Below, one piece after another: positions 55,903 to 63,710 of a stretch of 64,000 bases of DNA. The translations under genes and the position numbers were made by a program. The notes below the pieces were generated by a model. That model saw only the letters and a program-made list of their open reading frames with translations. It made no database searches and was not told the origin of the DNA. Within the stretch, counting starts at the first letter, position 1. Each line of letters begins with the position of its first letter. The DNA is from Neorhizobium galegae (lineage in GTDB: Bacteria; Pseudomonadota; Alphaproteobacteria; Rhizobiales; Rhizobiaceae), in the NCBI RefSeq assembly GCF_021391675.1, contig NZ_CP090095.1, positions 4,005,001-4,069,000 of the forward strand, given 5' to 3'.

Positions 55903-56453
55903 CCGACGCGACCACGCCTGCCGATCGGGAAAAGGAAAAGCTCAAGCTCATCAAGCTGCGCGACATTGCTGCGCGCGTGGCCGGCGACGTCTGGGACATG
56001 GAGGCAGATCAGGACGGCATCCATGTGATTTCCCGCCGGGCGACGGGGGAGCAGGTCAAGATCCTGACGATCCACCATGAAGCGTTGCCGGATGAGCAGG
56101 ATCTGGTTGCTGGCGCGCTCGACCACCTGTTCTTCTTCCTGGGGTTCGTCGGCCGCGCCGTTCAGCGCGTGCGGGAATTGCAGGCCGAACTGGACCGATT
56201 GATCGGCCGCAAGCGTGCCGAGAACTACGGCTTCATCGCAAAATCGCTCTGCGAGAAGACCTCATTCTGGCGCTTCCTTGAAACGCGAGGGATCGACGGC
56301 GTGATCACCTCCCGCATCGCGGCCGAAACCCGAATGAAGGGCCTGCTCAACATTTCCTCGAAAGCGGAACTGAACAGCGACGAGGCTGCGCGTAAGCGCT
56401 TCTTCCATCTGCGCGCCGATTACTACACCTGGCAGAGGGGTGGCTTGGCATGA
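55899..56453 (+). CDS. Phage protein of unknown function
   Basis: 184 residues, mainly helical: an acidic/basic N-terminus (ADREKEKLKLIKLRDIAARV), a middle with FFFLGFVGRAVQRVRELQAELDRLIG and a C-terminal SLCEKTSFWRFLETRG. Overlaps of four bases with both neighbours place it firmly in the operon. No family recognised. Confidence 0.65.
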   Translation: MTDATTPADREKEKLKLIKLRDIAARVAGDVWDMEADQDGIHVISRRATGEQVKILTIHHEALPDEQDLVAGALDHLFFFLGFVGRAVQRVRELQAELDRLIGRKRAENYGFIAKSLCEKTSFWRFLETRGIDGVITSRIAAETRMKGLLNISSKAELNSDEAARKRFFHLRADYYTWQRGGLA

Positions 56454-57100
56454 TCGACCGCGTCTTTCCTGAAGAGAGAATCGAGTCCGGAGGCGTTTCA
56501 GCCGTCGCTTACCGCATCGAATGCTCGGCTTGTCCGGCGGTCGGATTCTATCCCCAGAAACGCGGTGGCGTGCCTCGTCCGCCGCCCGCCATCATGGAAC
56601 ATTTCCGCGGGATGCAGTGGGTGGTCGGCAGCGTCCATCGCAAAGACCTTTGCCCCGCCTGCGCTAAGCGCCGCAAACCAAAACTGGAGAAACCCATGGA
56701 TAACACCGTGGCGGCGAAACAGCCGCTGGCGGAGCCGCCGCGTGAATGCTCGCGCGAGGATCGCCGCATCATCATGGATAAACTCGACGAGGCCTATGGC
56801 AAGGATTCCTATAAGGCGCCCTGGACGGACAATGCGGTTGCCAAGGACCTCGGCGTTCCTCGTGACTGGGTATCGAAACTGCGCGAGGAATTCTTCGGGC
56901 CGGCGGGCTCTAACCCGATGTTCGACGAGTATCTGGAAAAGCAGGCGGCGCTTGCAGCGCAGGCCGCGACGGTCTGCGACCTCGCCAAGCAGGCGGATTC
57001 AGCAGCCTCTGACTGCCGCAAGGCGTGGGAGGCCATGGTACCGAAGCTTGACGAGCTGCGCATGTTGTCCAAGCGCATCGAGCGGGAGATCGGCCGGTGA
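56450..57100 (+). CDS. Phage protein with N-terminal zinc site and C-terminal coiled coil
   Basis: 216 residues. Four Cys (ECSACP, about 24-29, and CPACAKR, about 68-74) suggest a zinc ribbon. The segment AVAKDLGVPRDWVSKLREEFFG (about 128-149) resembles a helix-turn-helix, and a heptad-like helix from about 160 to the end suggests oligomerisation. This combination fits a DNA-binding regulator, by inference. Confidence 0.65.
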   Translation: MIDRVFPEERIESGGVSAVAYRIECSACPAVGFYPQKRGGVPRPPPAIMEHFRGMQWVVGSVHRKDLCPACAKRRKPKLEKPMDNTVAAKQPLAEPPRECSREDRRIIMDKLDEAYGKDSYKAPWTDNAVAKDLGVPRDWVSKLREEFFGPAGSNPMFDEYLEKQAALAAQAATVCDLAKQADSAASDCRKAWEAMVPKLDELRMLSKRIEREIGR

Positions 57101-57396
57101 AAGACCGTCTGCTCCGCCCCGATATCGTCGACTGCAACGGGCCTCGCGAGATGGCCTCTTGGCTGCTGACCTGCCCGTTCTCGACGATGATTTCCGAGGA
57201 GGCATTCATCCGCCGCTGGCTTCAGATGGCGGGCTTCCGCGAGGGGCTAGGATACCTCGACACCATTCTTTCCATCATGCGCGAGGACCGGCGCGAGGAT
57301 GGGAATCTTCTTCACATCATGAGCTTTTCCGCTGCGAACGGGCGTCTTTGGCGCGTGGCGGATGGCGTGACGACGGACGATGAGGGGCGCGGATGA
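57097..57396 (+). CDS. Phage protein of unknown function
   Basis: 99 residues, with REMASWLLTCPFSTMISEEA and GYLDTILSIMREDRREDG. Both ends overlap neighbours by four bases. It lies directly before the replication gene. No family recognised. Confidence 0.6.
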   Translation: MKDRLLRPDIVDCNGPREMASWLLTCPFSTMISEEAFIRRWLQMAGFREGLGYLDTILSIMREDRREDGNLLHIMSFSAANGRLWRVADGVTTDDEGRG

Positions 57397-57656
57397 GCCA
57401 CAAAGCGACCATGTGGGCCGTCACGGTGCGCGGCATCACTTGTGCGGAAGCGCGGGTGCTGTGGCATCTCGCCGACTGCCATAATCCCGTCGAGGGATGC
57501 TTCCCTTCCCAAGATTACCTTGCTGAAGCATGCGAGATTGACGAGCGGACGGTGCGCCGGCTGCTGGCGAATCTGCGAGGAAAGAGCCTCATAAATTGGA
57601 CCGAGCAGCGCGACGGGAAGTATCGCAAAAACAACCGGTATGCCCTTGCCTTCTGA
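57393..57656 (+). CDS. Replication-initiator-like helix-turn-helix protein
   Basis: 87 residues forming a winged helix of the phage replication type: ARVLWHLADCHNPVEGCFPS (about 20-39), QDYLAEACEIDERTVRRLLANL and a wing ending NNRYALAF. It starts MSHKATMWAV, like the N-terminal domains of many alphaproteobacterial phage replication proteins, which normally continue for 250 or more residues. Here the frame stops at 57656, 17 bases after the start of the next ORF in another frame. Removing one T at 57653 would fuse the two (AF then EDGFRAAP). So this may be a split lambda-O-like initiator or a slip. Confidence 0.75.
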   Translation: MSHKATMWAVTVRGITCAEARVLWHLADCHNPVEGCFPSQDYLAEACEIDERTVRRLLANLRGKSLINWTEQRDGKYRKNNRYALAF

Positions 57657-58551
57657 AGATGGGTTCCGTGCCGCGCCGACAGAAGATCAACCGGACAATT
57701 TGCCCGGTTCAAATTCGGCTTCAACCGGACAAATCGAGCAGTTTGAACCGGACATTTCTGACAGTTTGAACCGGACACTGGAGTCCTCTAAAGAGAAACC
57801 TGTAATAGAACCGGTAATATTAACCGAGAGAGAGGGCGCGTGCGCTGGCTCGGATGAAGATCCGAAAAAGATAGAGCGCAAGTTCAAGGCTTGGTACCCG
57901 ACGTGGCCGACCTATCTTTCGAGCAGCGAAGAAGCGGCACGGCGCGCGTTCCATGCCCTTTCACCTGAAGATCGGGCCGCATGCATCGAACGCACGCCAG
58001 CGTTCATCGCGGCAGTCAGGGCGACCAAGACCACCAAGTTCACATTCGCGGCCGTCTACCTCGCCGATCGTGCTTGGCGTCGTCTTGAAGACCCCAAAGA
58101 CGAAATCTCCCCGCCGACGATGCACAAGGCGTTCAGCCGGCCGTGGACGGCGCTTTTCCTCGCCGAGATCTCCAAGCCCATGTCGACGAACGGTTGGCCG
58201 GCGCTAACCCACTTCCAGAGAAATCAGATGCGTGATGCCGAAGAGGCTCGCAAGTTGGAGCGGGAGCGCAAAGCGAAATATGGGTGGCCTAAGGCCTCGG
58301 CAATGGTCACGGACGGCAAGGCGGTATCCGTCCCCCCAAGGCTGGTGTCGCTGTCAGAAAGCTTCGAGCGGATGCGCCGCGGTGACGAGCGATACCTGCG
58401 TTGGCAGGCGCTGCACGAACGCATGGGATGGCCGTGGTTCCAGGATGGCGATCACGAGTGGTTCTTCTTCCCGGCGGGCGAGCCGGAAGACGCGATGGCG
58501 GAATTTCAGGCACGGTTGAGCGAGGGCAAGGGCGATGTTGATGCAGCGTAG
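57640..58551 (+). CDS. Replication-associated protein containing the putative origin in its coding sequence
   Basis: 303 residues. Residues 1-65 are low-complexity and encode the iteron DNA repeats (QPDNLPGSNS, FEPDISDSLNRTLESS). The C-terminal part (from about 85: KFKAWYPTWPTYLSSSEEAA, FTFAAVYLADRAWRRLED, ALHERMGWPWFQDGDHEWFF) is typical of proteins paired with phage helix-turn-helix initiators. It is read with or fused to the HTH protein upstream, giving the layout DNA-binding domain, iteron-encoding linker, partner-binding domain, as in lambda O. No helicase gene is visible, so host helicase loading would be needed. Confidence 0.7.
   Translation: MPLPSEDGFRAAPTEDQPDNLPGSNSASTGQIEQFEPDISDSLNRTLESSKEKPVIEPVILTEREGACAGSDEDPKKIERKFKAWYPTWPTYLSSSEEAARRAFHALSPEDRAACIERTPAFIAAVRATKTTKFTFAAVYLADRAWRRLEDPKDEISPPTMHKAFSRPWTALFLAEISKPMSTNGWPALTHFQRNQMRDAEEARKLERERKAKYGWPKASAMVTDGKAVSVPPRLVSLSESFERMRRGDERYLRWQALHERMGWPWFQDGDHEWFFFPAGEPEDAMAEFQARLSEGKGDVDAA
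57689..57777 (+). repeat. Iterons of a putative phage replication origin
   Basis: Four direct copies of AACCGGACA lie at 57689, 57723, 57746 and 57769. The last three are spaced exactly 23 bases apart, about two helical turns, and the last two extend to GTTTGAACCGGACA. An inverted, near-identical copy (TGCCCGGTTCAAAT) lies at 57701-57714. An AT-richer stretch follows (57786-57825). Position inside the initiator gene, right after its DNA-binding domain, is that of the lambda ori. Confidence 0.68.
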
Positions 58552-58558
58552 GATCACG

Positions 58559-59227
58559 ATGATGCACGAAGGCAATGAAGTGGACGTGACGCGAGGCATG
58601 GAAAAGATTGCGAGGGATGTGCGGGAGATGGGTGAAGAGGCAACGAATCGGCATGCAGCATGCGTAGATCGCGTCTATGAAAATCTCTGGGAGGCGCGTT
58701 GGTATTGCCTGCAGATCAAAAAAGATTGCGAAACCTCTGTGGAAAATGCTCTGAGGCTTTCGCGCATCGAGGCATTTATGCCGCGTGAATTGCTGGTCGA
58801 GGTTCGTCGTGGCCGCAAGGTCGAGCGCAATATCCCTTGCTTTCCGGGCTACATGTTGGTGCGTGTCGTGCCATCTGCAGCGGCCTTTCTGGGGCTGAAA
58901 AGCCATCATGACGTCGTCGATATCGTCGGAAGCAAGACCGGATCGTATCACGTGATTCGGGATGCGGATGTTGATGTTTTCAGACGGTTTTGCGAACAGA
59001 CCGAGGCGCCGCGGCTGGCTGTCGACAAGACGATGAAAGACGGTGACAGGGCCGATATCGTGATGGGTCCATTCGCCGGGTTCATGTTCCGGTTGGTTAT
59101 GGGAAGCGCGGCAGGCCTCCGCATATCCCCACAAAGGAAAATCGCAACAAAGTCATACTGTTGCTGGCACAGGGTTGGACAGATCAGCGGATCGCCGGTG
59201 CAATGGGGATCACGATCCCGACTTTGA
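58559..59227 (+). CDS. NusG/RfaH-like antitermination protein with damaged KOW end
   Basis: The NusG N-terminal domain is clear: ARWYCLQIKKDCETSVENAL (about 46-65), IEAFMPRELL, and RNIPCFPGYMLVRVVPSAAA, followed by a KOW start DGDRADIVMGPFAGF (about 162-176). After that the frame leaves the expected KOW sequence at about 59080-59100 and runs into bases that in another frame encode the terminase small subunit. So about 35-40 residues of the KOW domain are missing or displaced. Phage NusG paralogues can act in late-gene antitermination, which fits the place just before the terminase. The start at 58559 has AGGA upstream. Confidence 0.75.
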   Translation: MMHEGNEVDVTRGMEKIARDVREMGEEATNRHAACVDRVYENLWEARWYCLQIKKDCETSVENALRLSRIEAFMPRELLVEVRRGRKVERNIPCFPGYMLVRVVPSAAAFLGLKSHHDVVDIVGSKTGSYHVIRDADVDVFRRFCEQTEAPRLAVDKTMKDGDRADIVMGPFAGFMFRLVMGSAAGLRISPQRKIATKSYCCWHRVGQISGSPVQWGSRSRL

Positions 59228-59499
59228 AGAAGCATTATTTTTCAGAACTGAAAGTTCGGGACACGGCGCGCGATCGGGTGGAAGGTATCGGCCTGCTGGC
59301 CCTTTGGAATATGGGTCGCGAGGGAAACGTCGCCGCCATGAAGGAATATTTCCGCCGTCATGATGCGGCGATCGGCGATGTGTTCGCGGATGAAGTGGAG
59401 CGCGAGCAACGCAAGCTCGGCAAGAAGGAACAGGCCCGCATCGAGGCGGAGAATCCGCCGGATGATTGGGAAAACGCAATCCCGCAAACGGCGCATTGA
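59161..59499 (+). CDS. Terminase small subunit-like protein, 5' end uncertain
   Basis: 112 residues from a TTG at 59161. The frame is open and clearly coding further upstream (KRGRPPHIPTKENRNKVILL from about 59104) but has no start codon there. One extra G in the ATGGG at 59099-59103 would give ATG GGG AAG CGC, the natural start of this family. The helix-turn-helix is in GWTDQRIAGAMGITIPTLKK, as in phage TerS proteins that bind the packaging site. The C-terminus is charged (EREQRKLGKKEQARIEAENP). The stop overlaps the terL start by one base (TGATG). Confidence 0.75.
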   Translation: MLAQGWTDQRIAGAMGITIPTLKKHYFSELKVRDTARDRVEGIGLLALWNMGREGNVAAMKEYFRRHDAAIGDVFADEVEREQRKLGKKEQARIEAENPPDDWENAIPQTAH

Positions 59500-61211
59500 T
59501 GGTCGTCGACCTTTCCTGCCGCAATTGGTTCGAGAAGCTGCAAGCCGGCAAGCCGCCATTGCCGGATGGTCTGCCGCTGGATGTCGCGGAAGCCAACGCC
59601 GCGATCAACGTTTTCGAGAAGCTGCGGCTTCCGGATGTACCAGGGCAGCCTTTGCTGCGAGACGTTGCGGGTCAATGGGCGCGAGACTTCGTAGGGGTAA
59701 TCTTCGGCCTCGTCGAGATGAACGACGCGAGAACCGTCGTCGTCAATCGGAAGGTCCGGAAGTTCTTCCAGCTCGTTCCGAAGAAAAACTCTAAGACGAC
59801 GAACGGCGCCGCGATCATGATGACGGCGCTTCTCCGCAATCGCCGGCCGAACGCCGAGTTCCTGCTGGTCGGTCCGACCCAGGCCACTGCCGAACTTGCT
59901 TATGACCAGGCGGCCGGCATGGTGATGGCGGACCCCTGGCTGAAAAAGCGGTTTCATACCAGGGATCATCAAAAGACGATCGAGGACAGGAAGCTCGGCG
60001 CCAAGCTGAAGATCAAGTCTTTCGACAACAAGGTCATGACCGGGGTCAAGCCGGTCGCTGTCTTGGTAGACGAGCTGCACGAGCTCGGGAAGATACCGTA
60101 CGCGCAGAAGGTTATGGCCCAGATCGAGGGGGGCATTATTGCCAACCCTGAAGGCTTCATCGTTATCATAACGACCCAGTCAGACGCGCCACCGGCCGGG
60201 GTATTCGAGACTGAACTGAAGCACGCACGAGCGGTTCGGGATGGAGAGTATGAGGGCGGGGAAACCCTCGCCATGCTTTACGAGTTTCCCCTCAAACTTC
60301 AGGCCGACGAAGCCAAACCATGGGAAGACCCGAAGCTCTGGCCTCTCGTTCTTCCTAACCTCAACAGGTCGGTTACCATCGATCGGCTGTTGCCGCTGTT
60401 TCGTGAGAACAAGGAAAAGGGGATCGAAGCTTTCTCGATCTGGGCTTCTCAGCATCTCAATGTTGAGATCGGGATCGCGATCAACGGCACGAGCTGGCGA
60501 GGGGCCGATTTCTGGCTGTCCTCGACAGACAAGAGCTTGACGCTCGACAGCTTGATCGAGCGTTGCGAGGTGTGCTGCGTCGGGATCGATGGCGGTGGAC
60601 TCGACGATCTGTTCGGGTTTGGGGTGATCGGGCGGGAAAAGGAAACCAAGCGCTGGCTCTGGTGGAGCAAGGCCTGGGCACATCGTGAGGTACTTGAGCG
60701 ACGGAAGGATATTTCCGAGCAGCTTCAATCCTTCGACGATGTGACGATCTGTGATGATGCGACGCAGGATATTCGCGAGGCCGCCGATCTGATCGAGCGC
60801 CTTTGGATTGAGGGCATCCTGCCGGAAACCGCCGGCGTGGGTCTTGACCCCTTCGCGATTGCGGCGCTGATCGACGAGTTGATGTCACGGGGCATACCGG
60901 AAGAGATGCTGGTCTCGATCCGCCAGGGTACAGCGCTTTCTCCAGCTACCTGGGGAATGGAGCGAAAGCTCAAAGATGGAACACTCGTTCACGCCGACCA
61001 GCCGCTTATGAAGTGGTGCGTGTCTAATGCAAAGGTCGAGGTTCGCGGGGGCGCGATCCTCATCACGAAGCAGACGGCCGGTCGCGCCAAGATTGACCCG
61101 CTGGTCGCGGGGTTCAACGCAGGCATGTTGATGTCGCGCAATCCTGAAGCTCAAGGGATCTCGGTCTACGAGAGCCGGGGTATTCTGGAAATCGAGGTAG
61201 ATTACCTGTGA
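59499..61211 (+). CDS. terL: Terminase large subunit
   Basis: 570 residues of the HK97-like TerL family. The ATPase has the deviant Walker A of this group, LVPKKNSKTTNGAA (about 92-105), and Walker B AVLVDELHELG (about 187-197), with the coupling motif VIITTQSD. The nuclease domain has the metal-binding Asp in CVGIDGGGLDDLFGF (about 354-368) and later DDATQDIREAADLIE. It cuts and pumps phage DNA into the procapsid through the portal. The start at 59499 follows the TerS stop. It appears intact. Confidence 0.94.
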   Translation: MVVDLSCRNWFEKLQAGKPPLPDGLPLDVAEANAAINVFEKLRLPDVPGQPLLRDVAGQWARDFVGVIFGLVEMNDARTVVVNRKVRKFFQLVPKKNSKTTNGAAIMMTALLRNRRPNAEFLLVGPTQATAELAYDQAAGMVMADPWLKKRFHTRDHQKTIEDRKLGAKLKIKSFDNKVMTGVKPVAVLVDELHELGKIPYAQKVMAQIEGGIIANPEGFIVIITTQSDAPPAGVFETELKHARAVRDGEYEGGETLAMLYEFPLKLQADEAKPWEDPKLWPLVLPNLNRSVTIDRLLPLFRENKEKGIEAFSIWASQHLNVEIGIAINGTSWRGADFWLSSTDKSLTLDSLIERCEVCCVGIDGGGLDDLFGFGVIGREKETKRWLWWSKAWAHREVLERRKDISEQLQSFDDVTICDDATQDIREAADLIERLWIEGILPETAGVGLDPFAIAALIDELMSRGIPEEMLVSIRQGTALSPATWGMERKLKDGTLVHADQPLMKWCVSNAKVEVRGGAILITKQTAGRAKIDPLVAGFNAGMLMSRNPEAQGISVYESRGILEIEVDYL

Positions 61212-61360
61212 GAAAGCTCACTCCTGATCTAACCGACTTCGCCGGCGTGCTCGGGCTTGGTCTGGTCTCCTATGGCGTCTGGAAAATTTATCCGCCGGCC
61301 GCGTTCATCGTTGTGGGCACTCTGATCATTGTCGCCGCCGTGGCGATGGCGAGGCGATAA
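61208..61360 (+). CDS. Small membrane protein between terminase and portal
   Basis: 50 residues, GTG start at 61208 overlapping the terL stop, TAA overlapping the portal ATG. Two hydrophobic segments (FAGVLGLGLVSYGVWKIY and AAFIVVGTLIIVAAVAMA) end in ARR. Small membrane proteins at this place are common in siphoviral packaging modules. Function unknown. Confidence 0.72.
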   Translation: MRKLTPDLTDFAGVLGLGLVSYGVWKIYPPAAFIVVGTLIIVAAVAMARR

Positions 61361-62715
61361 TGGGTTTGATGTCATCAATTTTCCGGCCGCCGACATACGA
61401 GGAAAGCGGCAGCTTCTCCTCACCCGGTGGATGGCTTGTGAGAGCCATCGGAGGCAGCAAGACCAAGGCCGGCACGCGCGTCAGCGAGTACAACGCGCTG
61501 CAGCTTCCTGTCGTCTATGCCTGCGTCAACCGGATCTGCAATCCCATAGCGCGTTTCCCGCTGAAAATGTATCGGGCAATGCCTGACGGAAGCCGCCGTC
61601 AGCTGACGGCCGACGATCACCCTTTTGCCGGTTTCCTGGGATTGCGGCCGAATGAGCTGATGAGCTCTCGCACCTTGCGCAAGACCACACAGGCGCACGC
61701 GCTGCTTTGGGGAAACGGATACGTCGAGATCGAGCGGAACGGCAGGAACCAGTCTGTCGGCCTTTACCCGCTCCTGCCTGACCGTACCGCACCGGTTCGT
61801 GAGAACGGCGACCACTGGTTCCGGACGCGGATCGACGGAAAGCAGGTCGATATCGACAGCGGTAACGTCATCCACATCATGGACCAGAGCCAGGACGGAT
61901 ACGTTGGCATTTCTCAGATATCCATGGCTCGCCAGGCTGTGGGCTGGGGTTTCGCTATGGAGGAGTTTGGCTCCAAGTTCTTCGCCAACGATGCGAAGTC
62001 TGGCGGCTTCCTGATGCATCCGGGCAGATTGAGCGGCGAGGCAAGGCGAAATATCCGCGGCAAGGATGGCGAGCAGAAGCCCAGCCCGGAAAATCCAAAA
62101 TCGGGGCTTGAACCTCAGGGCGGGCTTGAGAACGCCCATAGGGTGAAAGTCCTCGAAGAGGGCATGAAATTCATTCAGACCACCATCCCGCCGGAAGATG
62201 CGCAATTCCTCGGGTCTCGCGAGTTTCAGATTGCCGAAATCGCCCGGATTTATGATGTGCCTCTCATCCTGCTGCAAAGTCAGGAGAAGCAGACCAGTTT
62301 CGGCGCTGGCATCGAGCAGTTGATGATCGCGTTCGTGCGTCAGACGATCGACCCGTGGGTTAATGCCTGGGAGGAGGAGCTCAACTTCAAGCTCTTCACA
62401 GAGGAGGAGCGGGAAAAGGGCTATTACGTCAAATTCAACATGAACGCCCTTCTGCGCGGCGACATGAAGGCGAGAGCGGAATACTACAACCGCCTGTTCG
62501 GCGTCGGCGGGATGTCTCCAAACATGATCCTCGCCAAGGAAGACGAGGATGGCATCGGCGAGATGGGCGACCACCATTTTGTGCCGGCGAATTTCGTGAC
62601 GTTGAAGCGCGCCACGGACCCCAATTATCAGCCCAGCGGGGCGAAGAGCGCGGAACAGCCGCCGGCCGAAGAGCCTGCTGCTGACGCCTTCGAAAATGAG
62701 GATGATCCGGAATGA
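61360..62715 (+). CDS. HK97-family phage portal protein
   Basis: 451 residues. Portal signatures: YNALQLPVVYACVNRICNPI (about 46-65), LLWGNGYVEIERNG, NVIHIMDQSQDGYVGISQI, EFQIAEIARIYDVPLILLQ (about 288-306) and QTIDPWVNAWEEELNFKLF. Twelve copies form the ring at the capsid vertex through which DNA passes. The C-terminal tail is Pro/Glu/Ala-rich. The start overlaps the small membrane gene by one base and the stop overlaps the protease gene. Confidence 0.94.
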   Translation: MGLMSSIFRPPTYEESGSFSSPGGWLVRAIGGSKTKAGTRVSEYNALQLPVVYACVNRICNPIARFPLKMYRAMPDGSRRQLTADDHPFAGFLGLRPNELMSSRTLRKTTQAHALLWGNGYVEIERNGRNQSVGLYPLLPDRTAPVRENGDHWFRTRIDGKQVDIDSGNVIHIMDQSQDGYVGISQISMARQAVGWGFAMEEFGSKFFANDAKSGGFLMHPGRLSGEARRNIRGKDGEQKPSPENPKSGLEPQGGLENAHRVKVLEEGMKFIQTTIPPEDAQFLGSREFQIAEIARIYDVPLILLQSQEKQTSFGAGIEQLMIAFVRQTIDPWVNAWEEELNFKLFTEEEREKGYYVKFNMNALLRGDMKARAEYYNRLFGVGGMSPNMILAKEDEDGIGEMGDHHFVPANFVTLKRATDPNYQPSGAKSAEQPPAEEPAADAFENEDDPE

Positions 62716-63615
62716 AATACGCTCATATCCTGATGGCAGTCGCTTCCGAGATCTGGGCCATGCAGCCTGAGAAAATGGTAGCGATCATCGATTTCCTCGC
62801 GACGCAGGCGGACGGCATCAAGTTCTCCGCCAGAAGAGATCGAGGCAAAGATCGCACCGCAGACGGCGAAAGCGGTCGCTCGCCGGGAGGGAGCGGTGGC
62901 CATTATTCCGCTTCGGGGCGTCATTTCAAACCGGATGAACCTGATGGGAAACATCTCCGGCGGTGGCGGGACCAGTTCCGAAGCTTTCATTCAGCAGCTC
63001 CGAAACTCGCGAGACGACGAGGGCGTCAAAGCTGTCATCCTCGATGTCGATACGCCTGGCGGAGCGGTGTCTGGTACTGATGAGGCCGCAGGCGTCGTTC
63101 AGAGCTTCAAGGGTATCAAGCCCATCATCGCGCAGGTCAATGCGTCCGCTGCGAGCGCTGGGTACTGGATGATTGCAGGCGCCGACGAAATCGTAGTTAC
63201 CCCGAGCGGCCAGGTCGGATCAATCGGCGTCTATACCATTCACGATGATATCAGCGCTGCGCTCGAAAAGGCTGGCATCAAAAAGACCATCATCGGCGCA
63301 GGCCAGTTCAAGACCGAAACCAATCCGTTCGCGCCGTTGAGCGAGGAGGCACTCGATCACGTCCGTTCGCAGGTAACCGCCTACTACGACATGTTCGTTG
63401 AGCGGGTCGCGAGCGGCCGGGGCGTCGCGACGTCTGCGGTTCGGGATGGTTTCGGCAAGGGCCGCATGGTCATGGCCCGCCAAGCCGTGGCTGATGGCAT
63501 GGCGGACAGGATCGGCACGATGGAGGAAACCCTCCAGCGGTTCGGGGTTGAACCGCAGCCTGATCGCAAGCGGGCTCTGGCGCCTGAACGGATGAAGCGC
63601 GCCGCGTCGCTCTGA
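62712..63615 (+). pseudogene. Head maturation protease (S49/ClpP-like), frame broken near 62830
   Basis: The first frame (MKYAHILMAVASEIWAMQPE then AIIDFLATQADGIKFSA, from 62712) is followed after a one-base slip by EEIEAKIAPQTAKAVARREG and then by the protease in the frame ending at 63615. Dropping one A near 62832 joins them into about 300 residues. The core has IIPLRGVISNR, ILDVDTPGGAVSGTDEA, the nucleophile Ser in NASAASAGYWMIAGADEI and VGSIGVYTIHDD, as in SppA/S49 peptidases that process capsid scaffolds. A start at 62896 gives a 239-residue protein that keeps the core. It lies between portal and capsid genes, the standard order. Confidence 0.85.
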
Positions 63616-63710
63616 TCCACCACCCAATTTCTGAAATTCCACGTCCCGGTCGGTCGGCCGGGCGACGCCTGGACGTGTCCGACCGAACCTCAGCAAACAG
63701 GAGAATCCAC

